From positions 328,565 through 392,564 of the forward strand of contig DATCTV010000034.1 of assembly GCA_036567785.1 (NCBI GenBank): a stretch of 64,000 nt of DNA, in the 5' to 3' direction. A model generated the notes under the pieces. It made no database searches and was not told where the DNA came from. It worked only from the letters and a program-made list of their open reading frames with translations. Below are positions 24,540 through 32,981 of the stretch, in pieces (the first letter of the stretch is position 1; the number at the start of each line of letters is the position of its first letter). The position numbers and the translations under genes are program-made. This DNA is from Desulfomonilia bacterium. Lineage in GTDB: Bacteria; Desulfobacterota; Desulfomonilia; UBA1062.

Positions 24540-25004
24540 ATGACAAATAACGACATCCTCAGACGCATCCGGTATGCCTTTGACTTGAGCGATCAGACGA
24601 TGTCTGCGATCTTCGGTCTTGCCGGTTATCAGGCAGACCGGGAGCAGATCACAGGCTGGCTAAAAACAACGGATGATCCCGCATATCAGGACCTCACCGA
24701 CAAAGAGCTTGCGACATTCCTGAACGGTTTCATCAATTACAAACGCGGAAAAAAGGAAGGCCCGCAGCCCGAACCCGAGCGGCGGCTGAACAACAACATC
24801 GTTTTAAGAAAACTGAAGATCGCCTTGAACCTGCAATCGGAAGAAATAATCAAGATCATGAACCTGGCCGATATGTCCGTGAGCAAAAATGAACTGAGCG
24901 CGTTTTTCCGCAGTCAGGACCACAGGCAATACCGTGAGTGCAAAGACCAGATCCTGCGCAATTTTTTAAAAGGCATTCAGCTTAAATACCGCGCAGGAAA
25001 TTGA
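24540..25004 (+). CDS. yehS: DUF1456 family protein (YehS-like)
   Basis: A 154-aa protein made of two similar halves: NNDILRRIRYAFDLSDQTMSAIFGLAGY and NNIVLRKLKIALNLQSEEIIKIMNLADM. This is the DUF1456 pattern known from E. coli YehS, a small cytoplasmic protein of unknown function. Length fits the family. The ribosome site is poor. It lies 52 bp after the LinD-like gene, without evident functional linkage. Confidence 0.85.
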   Translation: MTNNDILRRIRYAFDLSDQTMSAIFGLAGYQADREQITGWLKTTDDPAYQDLTDKELATFLNGFINYKRGKKEGPQPEPERRLNNNIVLRKLKIALNLQSEEIIKIMNLADMSVSKNELSAFFRSQDHRQYRECKDQILRNFLKGIQLKYRAGN

Positions 25005-25067
25005 TCTGAGGCATGACACCTTTTGTCTATTTGATAACAAATTTCAGAAACAGGGGAGGAAATATCC

Positions 25068-25673
25068 ATGAAAAAGCTAAGAATATACTGGCTTGTTACA
25101 GGTTTCCTTCTGATTTTTACAGTGGCATGGGCCCATGTGCCTTATCTTGAGAAAACCGACTTTACTGCCAGTGCGCCATTTAAATGTCCGATGGCATTAC
25201 AGTCGACAGCTGTATACTCATGGCTGGAAAGCGACTCGGACGTCGATTTCTACACCATTACAGCCTATACCTCCGTACCGTTATTTGCCGAAGTGATAGT
25301 GCCTGTATTTGACGTGTATGCTGATTTCCGGCCCAGCATTGCCCTTATAGGGCAGGGCCTGCCTGACCCGTGTGAACTTCTGCCCGTACCTCTCGCCCCT
25401 GGTGAAGGCGCCATAGTGCTGCACGATGCCGGCCTGGAACCCAGGCCGCAGTTCTATGAGCCGTTCGGAAACAAATCCTATTATCAGGGTCCCAGGTTTG
25501 AGATGAACATAAAGGCCGGCAAATACAAGCTGATATACTGGGACCCGGAGGGAATGACGGGCGACTATACAGCAACGATAGGCAAATACGAAATATGGCT
25601 GCCCAAAGATATCATAAGGGCTTTCATTGTTACACCTATGATCCGTGCCGGTGAAGAGCTTCATTTGCCATGA
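25068..25673 (+). CDS. Secreted hypothetical protein
   Basis: A 201-aa protein with a clear signal peptide (KKLRIYWLVTGFLLIFTVAWA, cleavage near residue 22). The mature part is beta-rich: YSWLESDSDVDFYTITAYTSVPLFAEVIVPVFDVY, then FEMNIKAGKYKLIYWDPEG, resembling pre-peptidase-type (PPC-like) domains that hold exported proteins. No catalytic motif. GGGGAGG precedes the ATG. Function not recognised. Confidence 0.75.
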   Translation: MKKLRIYWLVTGFLLIFTVAWAHVPYLEKTDFTASAPFKCPMALQSTAVYSWLESDSDVDFYTITAYTSVPLFAEVIVPVFDVYADFRPSIALIGQGLPDPCELLPVPLAPGEGAIVLHDAGLEPRPQFYEPFGNKSYYQGPRFEMNIKAGKYKLIYWDPEGMTGDYTATIGKYEIWLPKDIIRAFIVTPMIRAGEELHLP

Positions 25674-25875
25674 GAGAGCGGAAGAATCTTGCCGCTTGAC
25701 TGTCTTGCAGGCGGTCAGTTATCGACAGCAGGCATCCTCCCTGCGTTCTTTATTGGAAGATCAGATCGTGAGACAGAGATGTTGATTGTTCGATAACCTC
25801 TCATTTCAGGCCTTGAAATGGGTCAAATCCGTTAATTTATCAAGGTTCAAAGCCAGGCACATTTTCTTTTAAAGC

Positions 25876-25904
25876 ATGGCAGGCGGAATGATTCTGCCTG
25901 CCAT
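25876..25904 (-). terminator. Rho-independent terminator of the C45-type hydrolase gene
   Basis: ATGGCAGGC pairs with GCCTGCCAT, with a GAAT/ATTC inner stem, forming a nearly complete 29-bp hairpin. On the minus strand it is followed by GCTTTAAAAG, a weak U-tract. It lies 12 bp downstream of the stop. Confidence 0.6.
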
Positions 25905-25916
25905 AAGATATTCTGG

Positions 25917-27800
25917 CTATTCCATATACGGATCGACGAAGGAGATTTCAGCCGACTGGTCGGCAAGGTTCTCTTTGGTGAACGGCTTCTGGATGTACTT
26001 GTCGGCATAGGCGGCCAGGAACCAGTTCATGCCGAACCACGGGTCGGCGGGCTGATCCTTTTTCATATCAAGGATGCTGCGATAATAGCCGAGAGCTTTT
26101 TCGCGCTCACCCATCAGATCGCAGGCCATGCCCGCGATGAGACGGCTGTGGCCAAGTTCGCGGAACGATTGTTTCTTGTTGAGCACCTTTTCGATATCGG
26201 CAAAGGCGTCTTCGGGTTTGCCGTCATGCAGGCTGTAAAGGGCAAGGAGCTGCCCGTAAATGATCTCGCCAGGGTCCTTTTTCCATGCATTGTTCAGATG
26301 GTCTATGATCTGGCCTTTATTGTCGGGGTCGGTTTCCTTCAGAGCCAGCGCCAGCATGAATTCGTCGAGCCCGGCCCGGACAGCCGGGTTCCTGAATCGA
26401 TAGCCAGGAAGGACCGCTGGCGTAACCATACTCTTTTTACCTGCCAGTTCATCCTTCAAAGAAAACCCGAGGAAGGGGTTGTTGCACACGGGTGCTGGAC
26501 CGTCCGCCACCCAGAACTCGAGCGTTTCGGGTGAGAATACGGCGCTGGTCTCGTTGTCGGCAACGCCTACTATATGCCCGGCCGCCCTCTCAAGGCCAGT
26601 GGTGTACTGGATGTGATCTCCCATGAATGCAGCCGCCAGATTGGGGTCGACGTTTCCATAGTTTTTGTCGATAAGCTGCATTAGGCGGCGGTATCGCGCC
26701 GGGCAATGCTCTATGATGTTGTACTTGATGGATATATCGATCTTGCGCTTTTCGTCGGTGACGGCCATGTTGGTCATGACTATCCTGTCCTTTTCCATGC
26801 GCCTGATCGATGCCTTGCCTGTGCTTAATTCAACTGCAAAGGCGTCCTTTTCCTTCCCGGAGGCGACAACATATCCGGCTGAAACCGCGCGTGGATTGTC
26901 AGTGAAAATCTTTTCGGCATCTTTAAGCGTGCCCGCCTTGCGGATGATCTCATCAGAAAAGGCCGGTATCGACCATCCGTCAGCCGAGACGTCGTCATAG
27001 ACCATATAGTGCGGGCAGACGACTATGCCCTCGGTGTTCATGGCCGGGTTCCAGAGGATGAGACCCGCGGTACCTATCTTTACATGGGCGAAACCATCGC
27101 TAGGTTTAACGAACAGCAGCGTGGGGTATTTCGGCCATAGCGCGGTCCCGCCGTAGTCGGTGTTGCGGCCTACTATTGTTTTTCCGCCAGCTGCCGCTTT
27201 TCCCGCTGCAGCAAATGAACTGCAGGCCCCCAGCTTGATGCCGAGTTTTTCGAAGGCCTCGACGTTTTTCTTGGCAAACGCGGGTGTCAGAACCATGGAT
27301 GGGCCGGTGTGATGGTTCGCCTTGAATATGATGTCGAAAGGAACGCCGGACCCATCCGAGATTCCCTTGAGTTCGGAAAGTATATTTTCGGGCTGGTGCT
27401 TGAGAAGGGGGTCATATACCATGAAGTCGAGATACTTCCTGAGAAGCCATATTTTAAGCGAAAACGGCTCTTTCCTGCCGCCGCTTATAACGTCTGCGTA
27501 GAACCGGACCGAACCATTATTGATTTCGTCTTTGAGGAGCACACCGTGCTGGTAGCCTACTTCGAATGGGGAACCCTCAAGATGCAGAACATTAAGCCCG
27601 TTCTTTTTTTCCATGACAGCAGGACCGAAAACCCTCTTGCCGTCTTCTGTCTGAAGCTGGGTGTTCTTGAGCTGATCCATGGTTTTCGCATCCGGACGGT
27701 AGCGGTTTCCGTCTCCGACGCCCAACGATGAAAGGAAAATTATTCCAGCGATAACCAGAACGAAAAGCGAAACTAGAACGATTGCGATTGCCCGTTTCAT
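25917..27800 (-). CDS. C45-type autoproteolytic acyltransferase/hydrolase, membrane-anchored
   Basis: A 627-aa Ntn-hydrolase-like protein with an N-terminal membrane anchor or signal (RAIAIVLVSLFVLVIAGIIFL). It resembles the acyl-CoA:6-aminopenicillanate acyltransferase (C45) family. LEGSPFEVGYQHGVLLKDEI is the family's N-terminal motif. Cys193 in LGACSSFAA is the expected autocatalytic nucleophile, followed by GKTIVGRNTDYGG. The C-terminal 150 residues appear helical and repeat-like (TPR-like). ATG 27800 is chosen because AGGAGG lies 8 nt upstream. Such enzymes hydrolyse or transfer N-acyl groups at the periplasmic face; the substrate is unknown. Confidence 0.75.
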   Translation of the reverse strand: MKRAIAIVLVSLFVLVIAGIIFLSSLGVGDGNRYRPDAKTMDQLKNTQLQTEDGKRVFGPAVMEKKNGLNVLHLEGSPFEVGYQHGVLLKDEINNGSVRFYADVISGGRKEPFSLKIWLLRKYLDFMVYDPLLKHQPENILSELKGISDGSGVPFDIIFKANHHTGPSMVLTPAFAKKNVEAFEKLGIKLGACSSFAAAGKAAAGGKTIVGRNTDYGGTALWPKYPTLLFVKPSDGFAHVKIGTAGLILWNPAMNTEGIVVCPHYMVYDDVSADGWSIPAFSDEIIRKAGTLKDAEKIFTDNPRAVSAGYVVASGKEKDAFAVELSTGKASIRRMEKDRIVMTNMAVTDEKRKIDISIKYNIIEHCPARYRRLMQLIDKNYGNVDPNLAAAFMGDHIQYTTGLERAAGHIVGVADNETSAVFSPETLEFWVADGPAPVCNNPFLGFSLKDELAGKKSMVTPAVLPGYRFRNPAVRAGLDEFMLALALKETDPDNKGQIIDHLNNAWKKDPGEIIYGQLLALYSLHDGKPEDAFADIEKVLNKKQSFRELGHSRLIAGMACDLMGEREKALGYYRSILDMKKDQPADPWFGMNWFLAAYADKYIQKPFTKENLADQSAEISFVDPYME

Positions 27801-27998
27801 AATCATAACCTCCTATTCTCAGGCTTATTCTTCAGGTCTTTTGTTTACATAAACCTTCAGAATGCAGTCGGCAGGCTACCGCCTGCTCTTGTATGCAGGT
27901 CTCAGGGATGATTTTTCTCTGGCGGGAAATACAGCGAAACCATATTCAGTATATCCATAAAACCCGCCGAAGCAAGGGTTTCGTTAGGTATGGTTGGC

Positions 27999-28250
27999 TC
28001 AAAAACAAGCACTTTTACTGATTTGATTTAAAAAGTTGAGCCTGAAACTACAAAAAGATTTCCGCTTGTAACGGATACTCTTCTGGTAGGTGATGTACTT
28101 GTATCCTTTGGTCCTCACTGCCGCGATGCTTGGGATCGTTATCGGGAAGACCGGGAAATGCTCATAGAGGAATGCATCCCTTCCGGCAGCGATGGGAGAC
28201 TTGAAATAGGTAACTATGCTCTTGCCCTGTATTTTTGAAGGGATGGGCTC
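27999..28250 (-). pseudogene. Sulfatase C-terminal fragment (pseudogene)
   Basis: Reading codons from 28250 to a TGA at 27999 gives 83 residues. They contain GRDAFLYEHFPVFPITIPSIAAVRTKGYKYITYQ in three pieces, matching the YE..F.P..P..RAVRT..YKYI region of sulfatases. No start codon, no catalytic CxPSR and no upstream sulfatase part exist, so only the 3' end remains. It directly abuts the oxidoreductase fragment at 28256, indicating a deletion fusing two genes. Confidence 0.5.
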
Positions 28251-28255
28251 ACCTA

Positions 28256-28500
28256 TTTATAGAGCGACATGCCGAGGCGTTTGAAGCATTCGTCGTTCAC
28301 GCTGGGGAATTCGATCTGCAAGGCCCCGGTGTCGAACAGGTAGCCATTCTTTTTTTAAAGGGGAAACAGTATCCGCCAACCCAGGCGCCCTGATCCAGGA
28401 CGAGTGTCCTTCGCCCCTTGCTTGCGAGAATGGCACCCGCACTTATGCCGCCGAGGCCTGCACCGACAACGGCTACATTATAGTCAGGAATATCAGGCCG
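28256..28500 (-). pseudogene. 5' fragment of a CrtI/COG1233-type FAD oxidoreductase (pseudogene)
   Basis: Minus-strand reading from about 28491 gives PDYNVAVVGAGLGGISAGAILASKG, RRTLVLDQGAWVGGYCFPFKK, then a shift at a homopolymer AAAAAAA tract. In the next frame it continues NGYLFDTGALQIEFPSVNDECFKRLGMSLYK and stops at TAG. This is the Rossmann start of a CrtI-like desaturase, as in the genes at 28655 and 31429. No proper start codon is seen, a frameshift is present, and the gene ends after about 85 codons. Broken by frameshift plus deletion. Confidence 0.55.
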
Positions 28501-28635
28501 TTAAACCATGTAGCGTCCCGGCAGGTAGGGCACCTGCTTCAAAATGAATCTGAGCTGCAGCTTTCTGTGTTCCGGAAGCTTGCTCCAGACAAAAACACCG
28601 GCTCCGATGGCCAGCATGTATTTTATATACCTCAT
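28501..28635 (-). CDS. 44-aa small membrane protein
   Basis: A 44-codon ORF too short for usual prediction: RYIKYMLAIGAGVFVWSKL followed by a basic, proline-containing tail (QVPYLPGRYMV). AAAGGAG lies 6 nt before the ATG, a strong ribosome site. One hydrophobic segment, residues 5-18, predicts membrane insertion. It starts 19 bp after the CrtI-like gene at 28655, so it is likely co-transcribed with the SDR/CrtI/FNR operon. Function unknown; possibly a small subunit of a membrane redox complex. Confidence 0.5.
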   Translation of the reverse strand: MRYIKYMLAIGAGVFVWSKLPEHRKLQLRFILKQVPYLPGRYMV

Positions 28636-28654
28636 CTCATTCTCCTTTCATGTG

Positions 28655-30163
28655 TTAAAACCGCTCGCACTTGATGAGTTTGTTGTAGGCGATATAGCCC
28701 GAGCCTACGGTCATGGGCACTCCGCCGCCCGGATGTGTGCCCGAGCCGCAAAGGTAAAGACCGTCGATACATTTGGATTTTGCCGATGGCCTGAATATGG
28801 CCTGATGGGTGGCGTCCTGGTCGAAGCAGTAAAGAGCTCCTTCCGGAAGCCTTAAATTACGCTCGTAGTCCATGGGCGACGACGCCACGGCATGGACGAT
28901 GTGGTCCTTGAGGCCAGGTAAAAGCTTATCAGATATATAATCGATGTATTCGTCGATGAAGGTCTGCTTGAAGCTGTCCCAGTTGGTGCCCTTGAGGCGG
29001 TAGAACGATTCGGGAATGACATTGATGACATGGTGGCCCTTGGGTGCTAGCGAGTCGTCCGAATGCGACGGCCAGCAGAAGAGGCCGTAATTCTTGTTCG
29101 CCGGCAGCATCTCGCCAGTCTCGACGTGCTTGGTCCAGAAGTCGTTGACCTCCTGCATACTGACCGCGGTAAAGCTGTGATGGGCTTCAAGAGGAGGTTT
29201 GCAGTCGAGACCCACATATATCATACAAAGGCTCTTGCCGAGTTTGAGGCTCTTGACCCCGTTTTTCGTGAGCCAGGGCAGGTGCTCTTCTCCTATCATC
29301 TTGAGATAGAGCATTTTCGGGTTCACATTGGAAACAACGGCTTTCGAGGTTATCTCTGAACCGTCCTCTAGCACCACGCCGCATGCCCGGTTATTACGGA
29401 CGACGACCTTCTTGACAGGTGTGTTGAGCCTGATCTCGAGCCCGTCCTTCTGACCGCACCTGAGAAGGGCCTCGGGTATGCGTATCATGCCGCCCTTCGG
29501 GTACCAGATGCCCCGGTGTTCGCTGTACGGGATCATGGCGAAAGGAGCGGGAACCAGCGCAGGGGCCATGCCCAGGTAGAGCGATTGGTAGGCCATGGTT
29601 TTGACCACCTTGTCGTTCTTGAAATATTTCTGGATCAGGTCCTGATAAGTTGCCATGAAAGGCAACAGGTATTTGAGAAGCTTAGGGTTCTTCTTTATGA
29701 GCCTGCCCATGTCGGCGAAGGTGTCTGCGGGTTCCGTGAACATGACGTCAAGGAAGACGTCCATCATTTCGCTGCAGTAGTCGCAGAAATCGAACCAGCG
29801 CCTGCCGTCCTCGGCCGAGATGGAAGATATGACCTTTCCCGTCGCCTCGATGGACTGCTCGATGGTTATGCGCTCGCCGTCGCGGTAGAGTATCGAGAAC
29901 ATCGGGTCGCACGGCACAAGATCGACCTCCTTGCTGAAGGCTGTCCCCAGCGTCTTGAAGACAAGCTCTATGGGCTGCGTGATCTCCACTATGGAAGCGC
30001 CCACGTCATGCCTGTATCCGTTCCTCTCGAATGTGGAGCAGCAGCCGCCGATGTTGCCGCTCTGTTCCAGCACGAGGACCTTGAGTCCGTGATGAGAAAG
30101 AAGGGCGCTAGACGAAAGACCCCCGAGTCCGGCACCTATTACTATGACATCATAATCCGGCAT
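28655..30163 (-). CDS. CrtI/phytoene-desaturase-like NAD(P)/FAD-dependent oxidoreductase
   Basis: A 502-aa flavoprotein of the COG1233 group (phytoene desaturase, retinol saturase, CrtO/CrtI). The start is DYDVIVIGAGLGGLSSSALL, followed by LEQSGNIGGCCSTFERNGYRHDVGAS, which is the FAD motif and the CrtI glycine-rich loop. Near the C-terminus GLYLCGSGTHPGGGVPMTVGSGY is the second FAD-binding signature. GGAGG precedes the ATG. The family saturates or desaturates isoprenoid carbon chains, among other roles. It is the fourth gene of the SDR/CrtI/FNR/CrtI operon, with 63 bp to the FNR gene. Confidence 0.8.
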   Translation of the reverse strand: MPDYDVIVIGAGLGGLSSSALLSHHGLKVLVLEQSGNIGGCCSTFERNGYRHDVGASIVEITQPIELVFKTLGTAFSKEVDLVPCDPMFSILYRDGERITIEQSIEATGKVISSISAEDGRRWFDFCDYCSEMMDVFLDVMFTEPADTFADMGRLIKKNPKLLKYLLPFMATYQDLIQKYFKNDKVVKTMAYQSLYLGMAPALVPAPFAMIPYSEHRGIWYPKGGMIRIPEALLRCGQKDGLEIRLNTPVKKVVVRNNRACGVVLEDGSEITSKAVVSNVNPKMLYLKMIGEEHLPWLTKNGVKSLKLGKSLCMIYVGLDCKPPLEAHHSFTAVSMQEVNDFWTKHVETGEMLPANKNYGLFCWPSHSDDSLAPKGHHVINVIPESFYRLKGTNWDSFKQTFIDEYIDYISDKLLPGLKDHIVHAVASSPMDYERNLRLPEGALYCFDQDATHQAIFRPSAKSKCIDGLYLCGSGTHPGGGVPMTVGSGYIAYNKLIKCERF

Positions 30164-30226
30164 ATTTTCACCTCCAACATATTTAATGCGTCCCGGCGGC
30201 GAAGCACCGGGTCGCTTTGCTTATAT

Positions 30227-31432
30227 TCAGAGACCCTGCGGCGCCACGATTTCGAGATCGCTGACCGGGTACGCCGAGCACGGATGGAAATACCCGTATG
30301 CGGCATCTGCTATACGGCGGCCGTCGTTTTCCGGGTTCACGAAAACGTCTCCCCTGATGAGCCGTGTACGGCACCAGCCGCATTCACCAGACCTGCACTG
30401 TGAAGGTGGCGCGAACTTTGCGCGTTCGAGAGCCACGAGCACGGTCTCTGAGGCAAGCGCCGGGATATCCTTTTTTGAACCTTTGGAACGCACCGTGATC
30501 GAAAAGGTTTTTGTTGCAAGATCTTTCGGGTAGCCTGGGATGACCGTCACATCTGCGGTTTCTCCCATGACTTCGCGGCGTATGCGTCTGGCGGGCAGGC
30601 CGAAAACCTTGAGTTCATTATCTAGCATCCTGTACATGAGTTGAGGCCCGCATATGAAGACGGTTTTATCCTTCAGGTCGCCTGCGATATTCTTTATGCA
30701 CTCAGCAGTGAGGAAACCCGTCGGCCCTTCCCAGCAGGAATCCGGCTCACTGCAAACGACATGCACGGCGATCTTCTCAGGCGCTTTTTGCGCCAGCTCA
30801 CCCAGCTCTGCCGCGAAAATTATGTCATTGGGTGACTTCGTGCCGTAGATCAGCGTTAGTTTGAGGTTTTTGCCGTTTTCGACGATGTCCTTTATCATTG
30901 AGCGGAAAGGCGTTATGCCGCTGCCTCCTGCAAGGGCCAGTATCTCGGTGGTATCGCGCAGACGCTCATGGTAGAAGAATCCGCAGGGAGAGGACGCCGT
31001 CAGCCTGGTCCCCTCATTCCAGTTGGAGAAGGCGTATTCGCTGAGGAACCCGCCGTCCTTTTTTCTGAGAGTGATTTCATAAAAGCCTGCGAGCGCATCG
31101 TTCGGCGACGATGATATTGTATAAGGCCTGGTTATGGCAGAGCCTTCCACCCGGGTTTTTATGCTCAGATACTGACCCGCCCTGAAGAATGGCAGCACCT
31201 TTTTCAACCCGTCGGCCGATACCAGCCTGAATGTCTTTGTAGAAGGTGTCTCTATAGTGACCTTTGAGATGACGAGGTCGAGTGTAAGCGGGTGAAGCGT
31301 CTGGGCCAGCGTATTCACAGGGTCAACCGTGATGGGAGTCGACGCTCCTTCCTGTATATGTCTCTTGCGAACGTTGACGAGGTTCTTGAACCGTATCATG
31401 TCCAGAAGTCCGAATTTTACGCTGAATTTCAT
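30227..31432 (-). CDS. Ferredoxin-NAD(P) reductase-like protein with C-terminal 2Fe-2S domain
   Basis: A 401-aa electron-transfer flavoprotein in the order FAD-binding, NAD(P)-binding, 2Fe-2S, as in oxygenase reductases and Hmp-like reductases. RPYTISSSPND (near residue 110) is the FNR flavin motif, and ALAGGSGITPFRSM is the NAD(P) loop. C-terminal SQCRSGECGWCRTRLIRG and a later cysteine in HPCSAYP ligate a plant-type 2Fe-2S cluster. The N-terminal 50 residues are extra. The ATG overlaps the preceding stop by 4 bp (ATGA), so translation is coupled. It likely supplies electrons to the two CrtI-like flavoproteins of the operon, or accepts from them. Confidence 0.85.
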   Translation of the reverse strand: MKFSVKFGLLDMIRFKNLVNVRKRHIQEGASTPITVDPVNTLAQTLHPLTLDLVISKVTIETPSTKTFRLVSADGLKKVLPFFRAGQYLSIKTRVEGSAITRPYTISSSPNDALAGFYEITLRKKDGGFLSEYAFSNWNEGTRLTASSPCGFFYHERLRDTTEILALAGGSGITPFRSMIKDIVENGKNLKLTLIYGTKSPNDIIFAAELGELAQKAPEKIAVHVVCSEPDSCWEGPTGFLTAECIKNIAGDLKDKTVFICGPQLMYRMLDNELKVFGLPARRIRREVMGETADVTVIPGYPKDLATKTFSITVRSKGSKKDIPALASETVLVALERAKFAPPSQCRSGECGWCRTRLIRGDVFVNPENDGRRIADAAYGYFHPCSAYPVSDLEIVAPQGL

Positions 31433-32952
31433 ACCTCAACCCCCATTTCCTTCAATGTCAGAAGAGCGGTGGTCTGGCCGGAGAGGAGCGAACTGCTGTA
31501 GCCCAGCGCCCTGAAAGAGAAGCCGCCCGCGAAATAAAGCCCGTCGATGTACTTTTCATCCTGGATCGAGAGCATGCGCGGGATCACCGAATCCCAGGGT
31601 TCCATCTCGTAGCCGTATATGATTCCGTTGTACGTGCCGGTGTAGCGAGCGTATGTTTCGGGCGTGGATATCTCGATCTCCTCGATGTGCTTGCGGATAG
31701 AGAGCTTTGTCCCCCGCTCGAACTGTGTGATGAGCCCGTCGGCCATCTTCGTCTTCGTCTCGAAATAATCCTGGGGCTTTACGTTCTCCCAGGCCTCTGG
31801 ACGCATGAGGCATGTCATGGAAAGAATGGTTGTGCCCGGCGGCGAACATTCAGGAAGAGCCAGGTTGAGGCATGTTGTCGCCTGTATGACCGGGGTCTCC
31901 GGCTTGTAGAATGATTCATAAAGCTTTTCCGTGTCGGCATGAGGACCGACGACGTATCCGTATGTGGTAAGTCCGATCTCTTCGGGCGGGGCGTCGAGTC
32001 CCATATAAACGACGAAAACACCCACGCCGTGCCTGCGGGCATTGACGTATTTGTAGGCTATCTCCGGTACCTCGTTTTTAGGCCATATAAGCTTGTTGTA
32101 GGCGAGCGTGGGAGATGCGTTGCATATTATGTGATGTGCGGTAATGGTTTCACCGTCAGCGGTTTCGACGCCTGAGACCTTGCCGTTTTTTACCATAATC
32201 TTTTCGACCTTGGTGTTGAACAGGAACTCCGCGCCAAGTTCTTCGGCCCTTGACTGGAGCGCGATCATGAATTCATGAGAGCGGTTTTTCGGTAGATAGC
32301 CTCCCATGGTCATGTACTTATATAGAAACGCCGCCCATATGGTGAAATTGAGCCTGCTCATCGGGGGCCCGAAGTTGAGCCAGTACGGATAGAGAAGATT
32401 CTTGGCGCGCCTGGAGAAATTGAACTTGTCCGTAACCTCCTTCGCCGTATAAGCGCCTGTCTTGAGGAAGTTGGCGTATTTTGTCCTCAGGAGTTTCTTG
32501 TCCGGATTGCCTTTGGATTCGGCGAGGTAGTTGAGGGCATCCAGGACCTCCTTGCAGAGCTCGAAATAGCGGGTCATTTCCTTCCTGCTTCCAGGGGCCT
32601 CACGTTCGACGGCTTCTATGTATTCATAAACTCCGGGAGGCAGTATGACGTCGATGCCCTCCTCTTCGAGAATGAATCGATAGGCGTCAGGCACGGGGTG
32701 CAGCTCCAGCTTGAGCCCTATGTCGTCGAGAAATTTGCGGACGTTTCCTGGGTTATCTTTCGATCCGTAGTCGCACAGTATGTGCAGAGAGGTCTCGAAC
32801 TCGAATCTGCCTCTTACGAAGCTGCTTCCGAATCCGCCCGGAAGATTGTGCTGTTCCAGGCAGAGTACTTTGGCGCCGTGTTTGGCAAGCTTGGCTGATG
32901 CGCCAAGGCCTCCGTTTCCGGCACCGATAACGATGACATCATAATCAGGCAT
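31429..32952 (-). CDS. CrtI-like NAD(P)/FAD-dependent oxidoreductase
   Basis: A 507-aa COG1233-type flavoprotein with DYDVIVIGAGNGGLGASAKLAKHG and LEQHNLPGGFGSSFVRGRFEFETSLH at the start and DGLYFAGGFSFRALGYSSSLLSGQ near the end. It is homologous to the protein at 28655 but clearly a different paralogue. GGAGG precedes the ATG. It lies 29 bp after the SDR gene and overlaps the FNR-like gene by 4 bp. Such enzymes act on polyenes and prenylated compounds; the substrate is not defined here. Confidence 0.8.
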   Translation of the reverse strand: MPDYDVIVIGAGNGGLGASAKLAKHGAKVLCLEQHNLPGGFGSSFVRGRFEFETSLHILCDYGSKDNPGNVRKFLDDIGLKLELHPVPDAYRFILEEEGIDVILPPGVYEYIEAVEREAPGSRKEMTRYFELCKEVLDALNYLAESKGNPDKKLLRTKYANFLKTGAYTAKEVTDKFNFSRRAKNLLYPYWLNFGPPMSRLNFTIWAAFLYKYMTMGGYLPKNRSHEFMIALQSRAEELGAEFLFNTKVEKIMVKNGKVSGVETADGETITAHHIICNASPTLAYNKLIWPKNEVPEIAYKYVNARRHGVGVFVVYMGLDAPPEEIGLTTYGYVVGPHADTEKLYESFYKPETPVIQATTCLNLALPECSPPGTTILSMTCLMRPEAWENVKPQDYFETKTKMADGLITQFERGTKLSIRKHIEEIEISTPETYARYTGTYNGIIYGYEMEPWDSVIPRMLSIQDEKYIDGLYFAGGFSFRALGYSSSLLSGQTTALLTLKEMGVEV

Positions 32953-32981
32953 TTTATCCTCCGTCGGGCTGCCGATATTTC

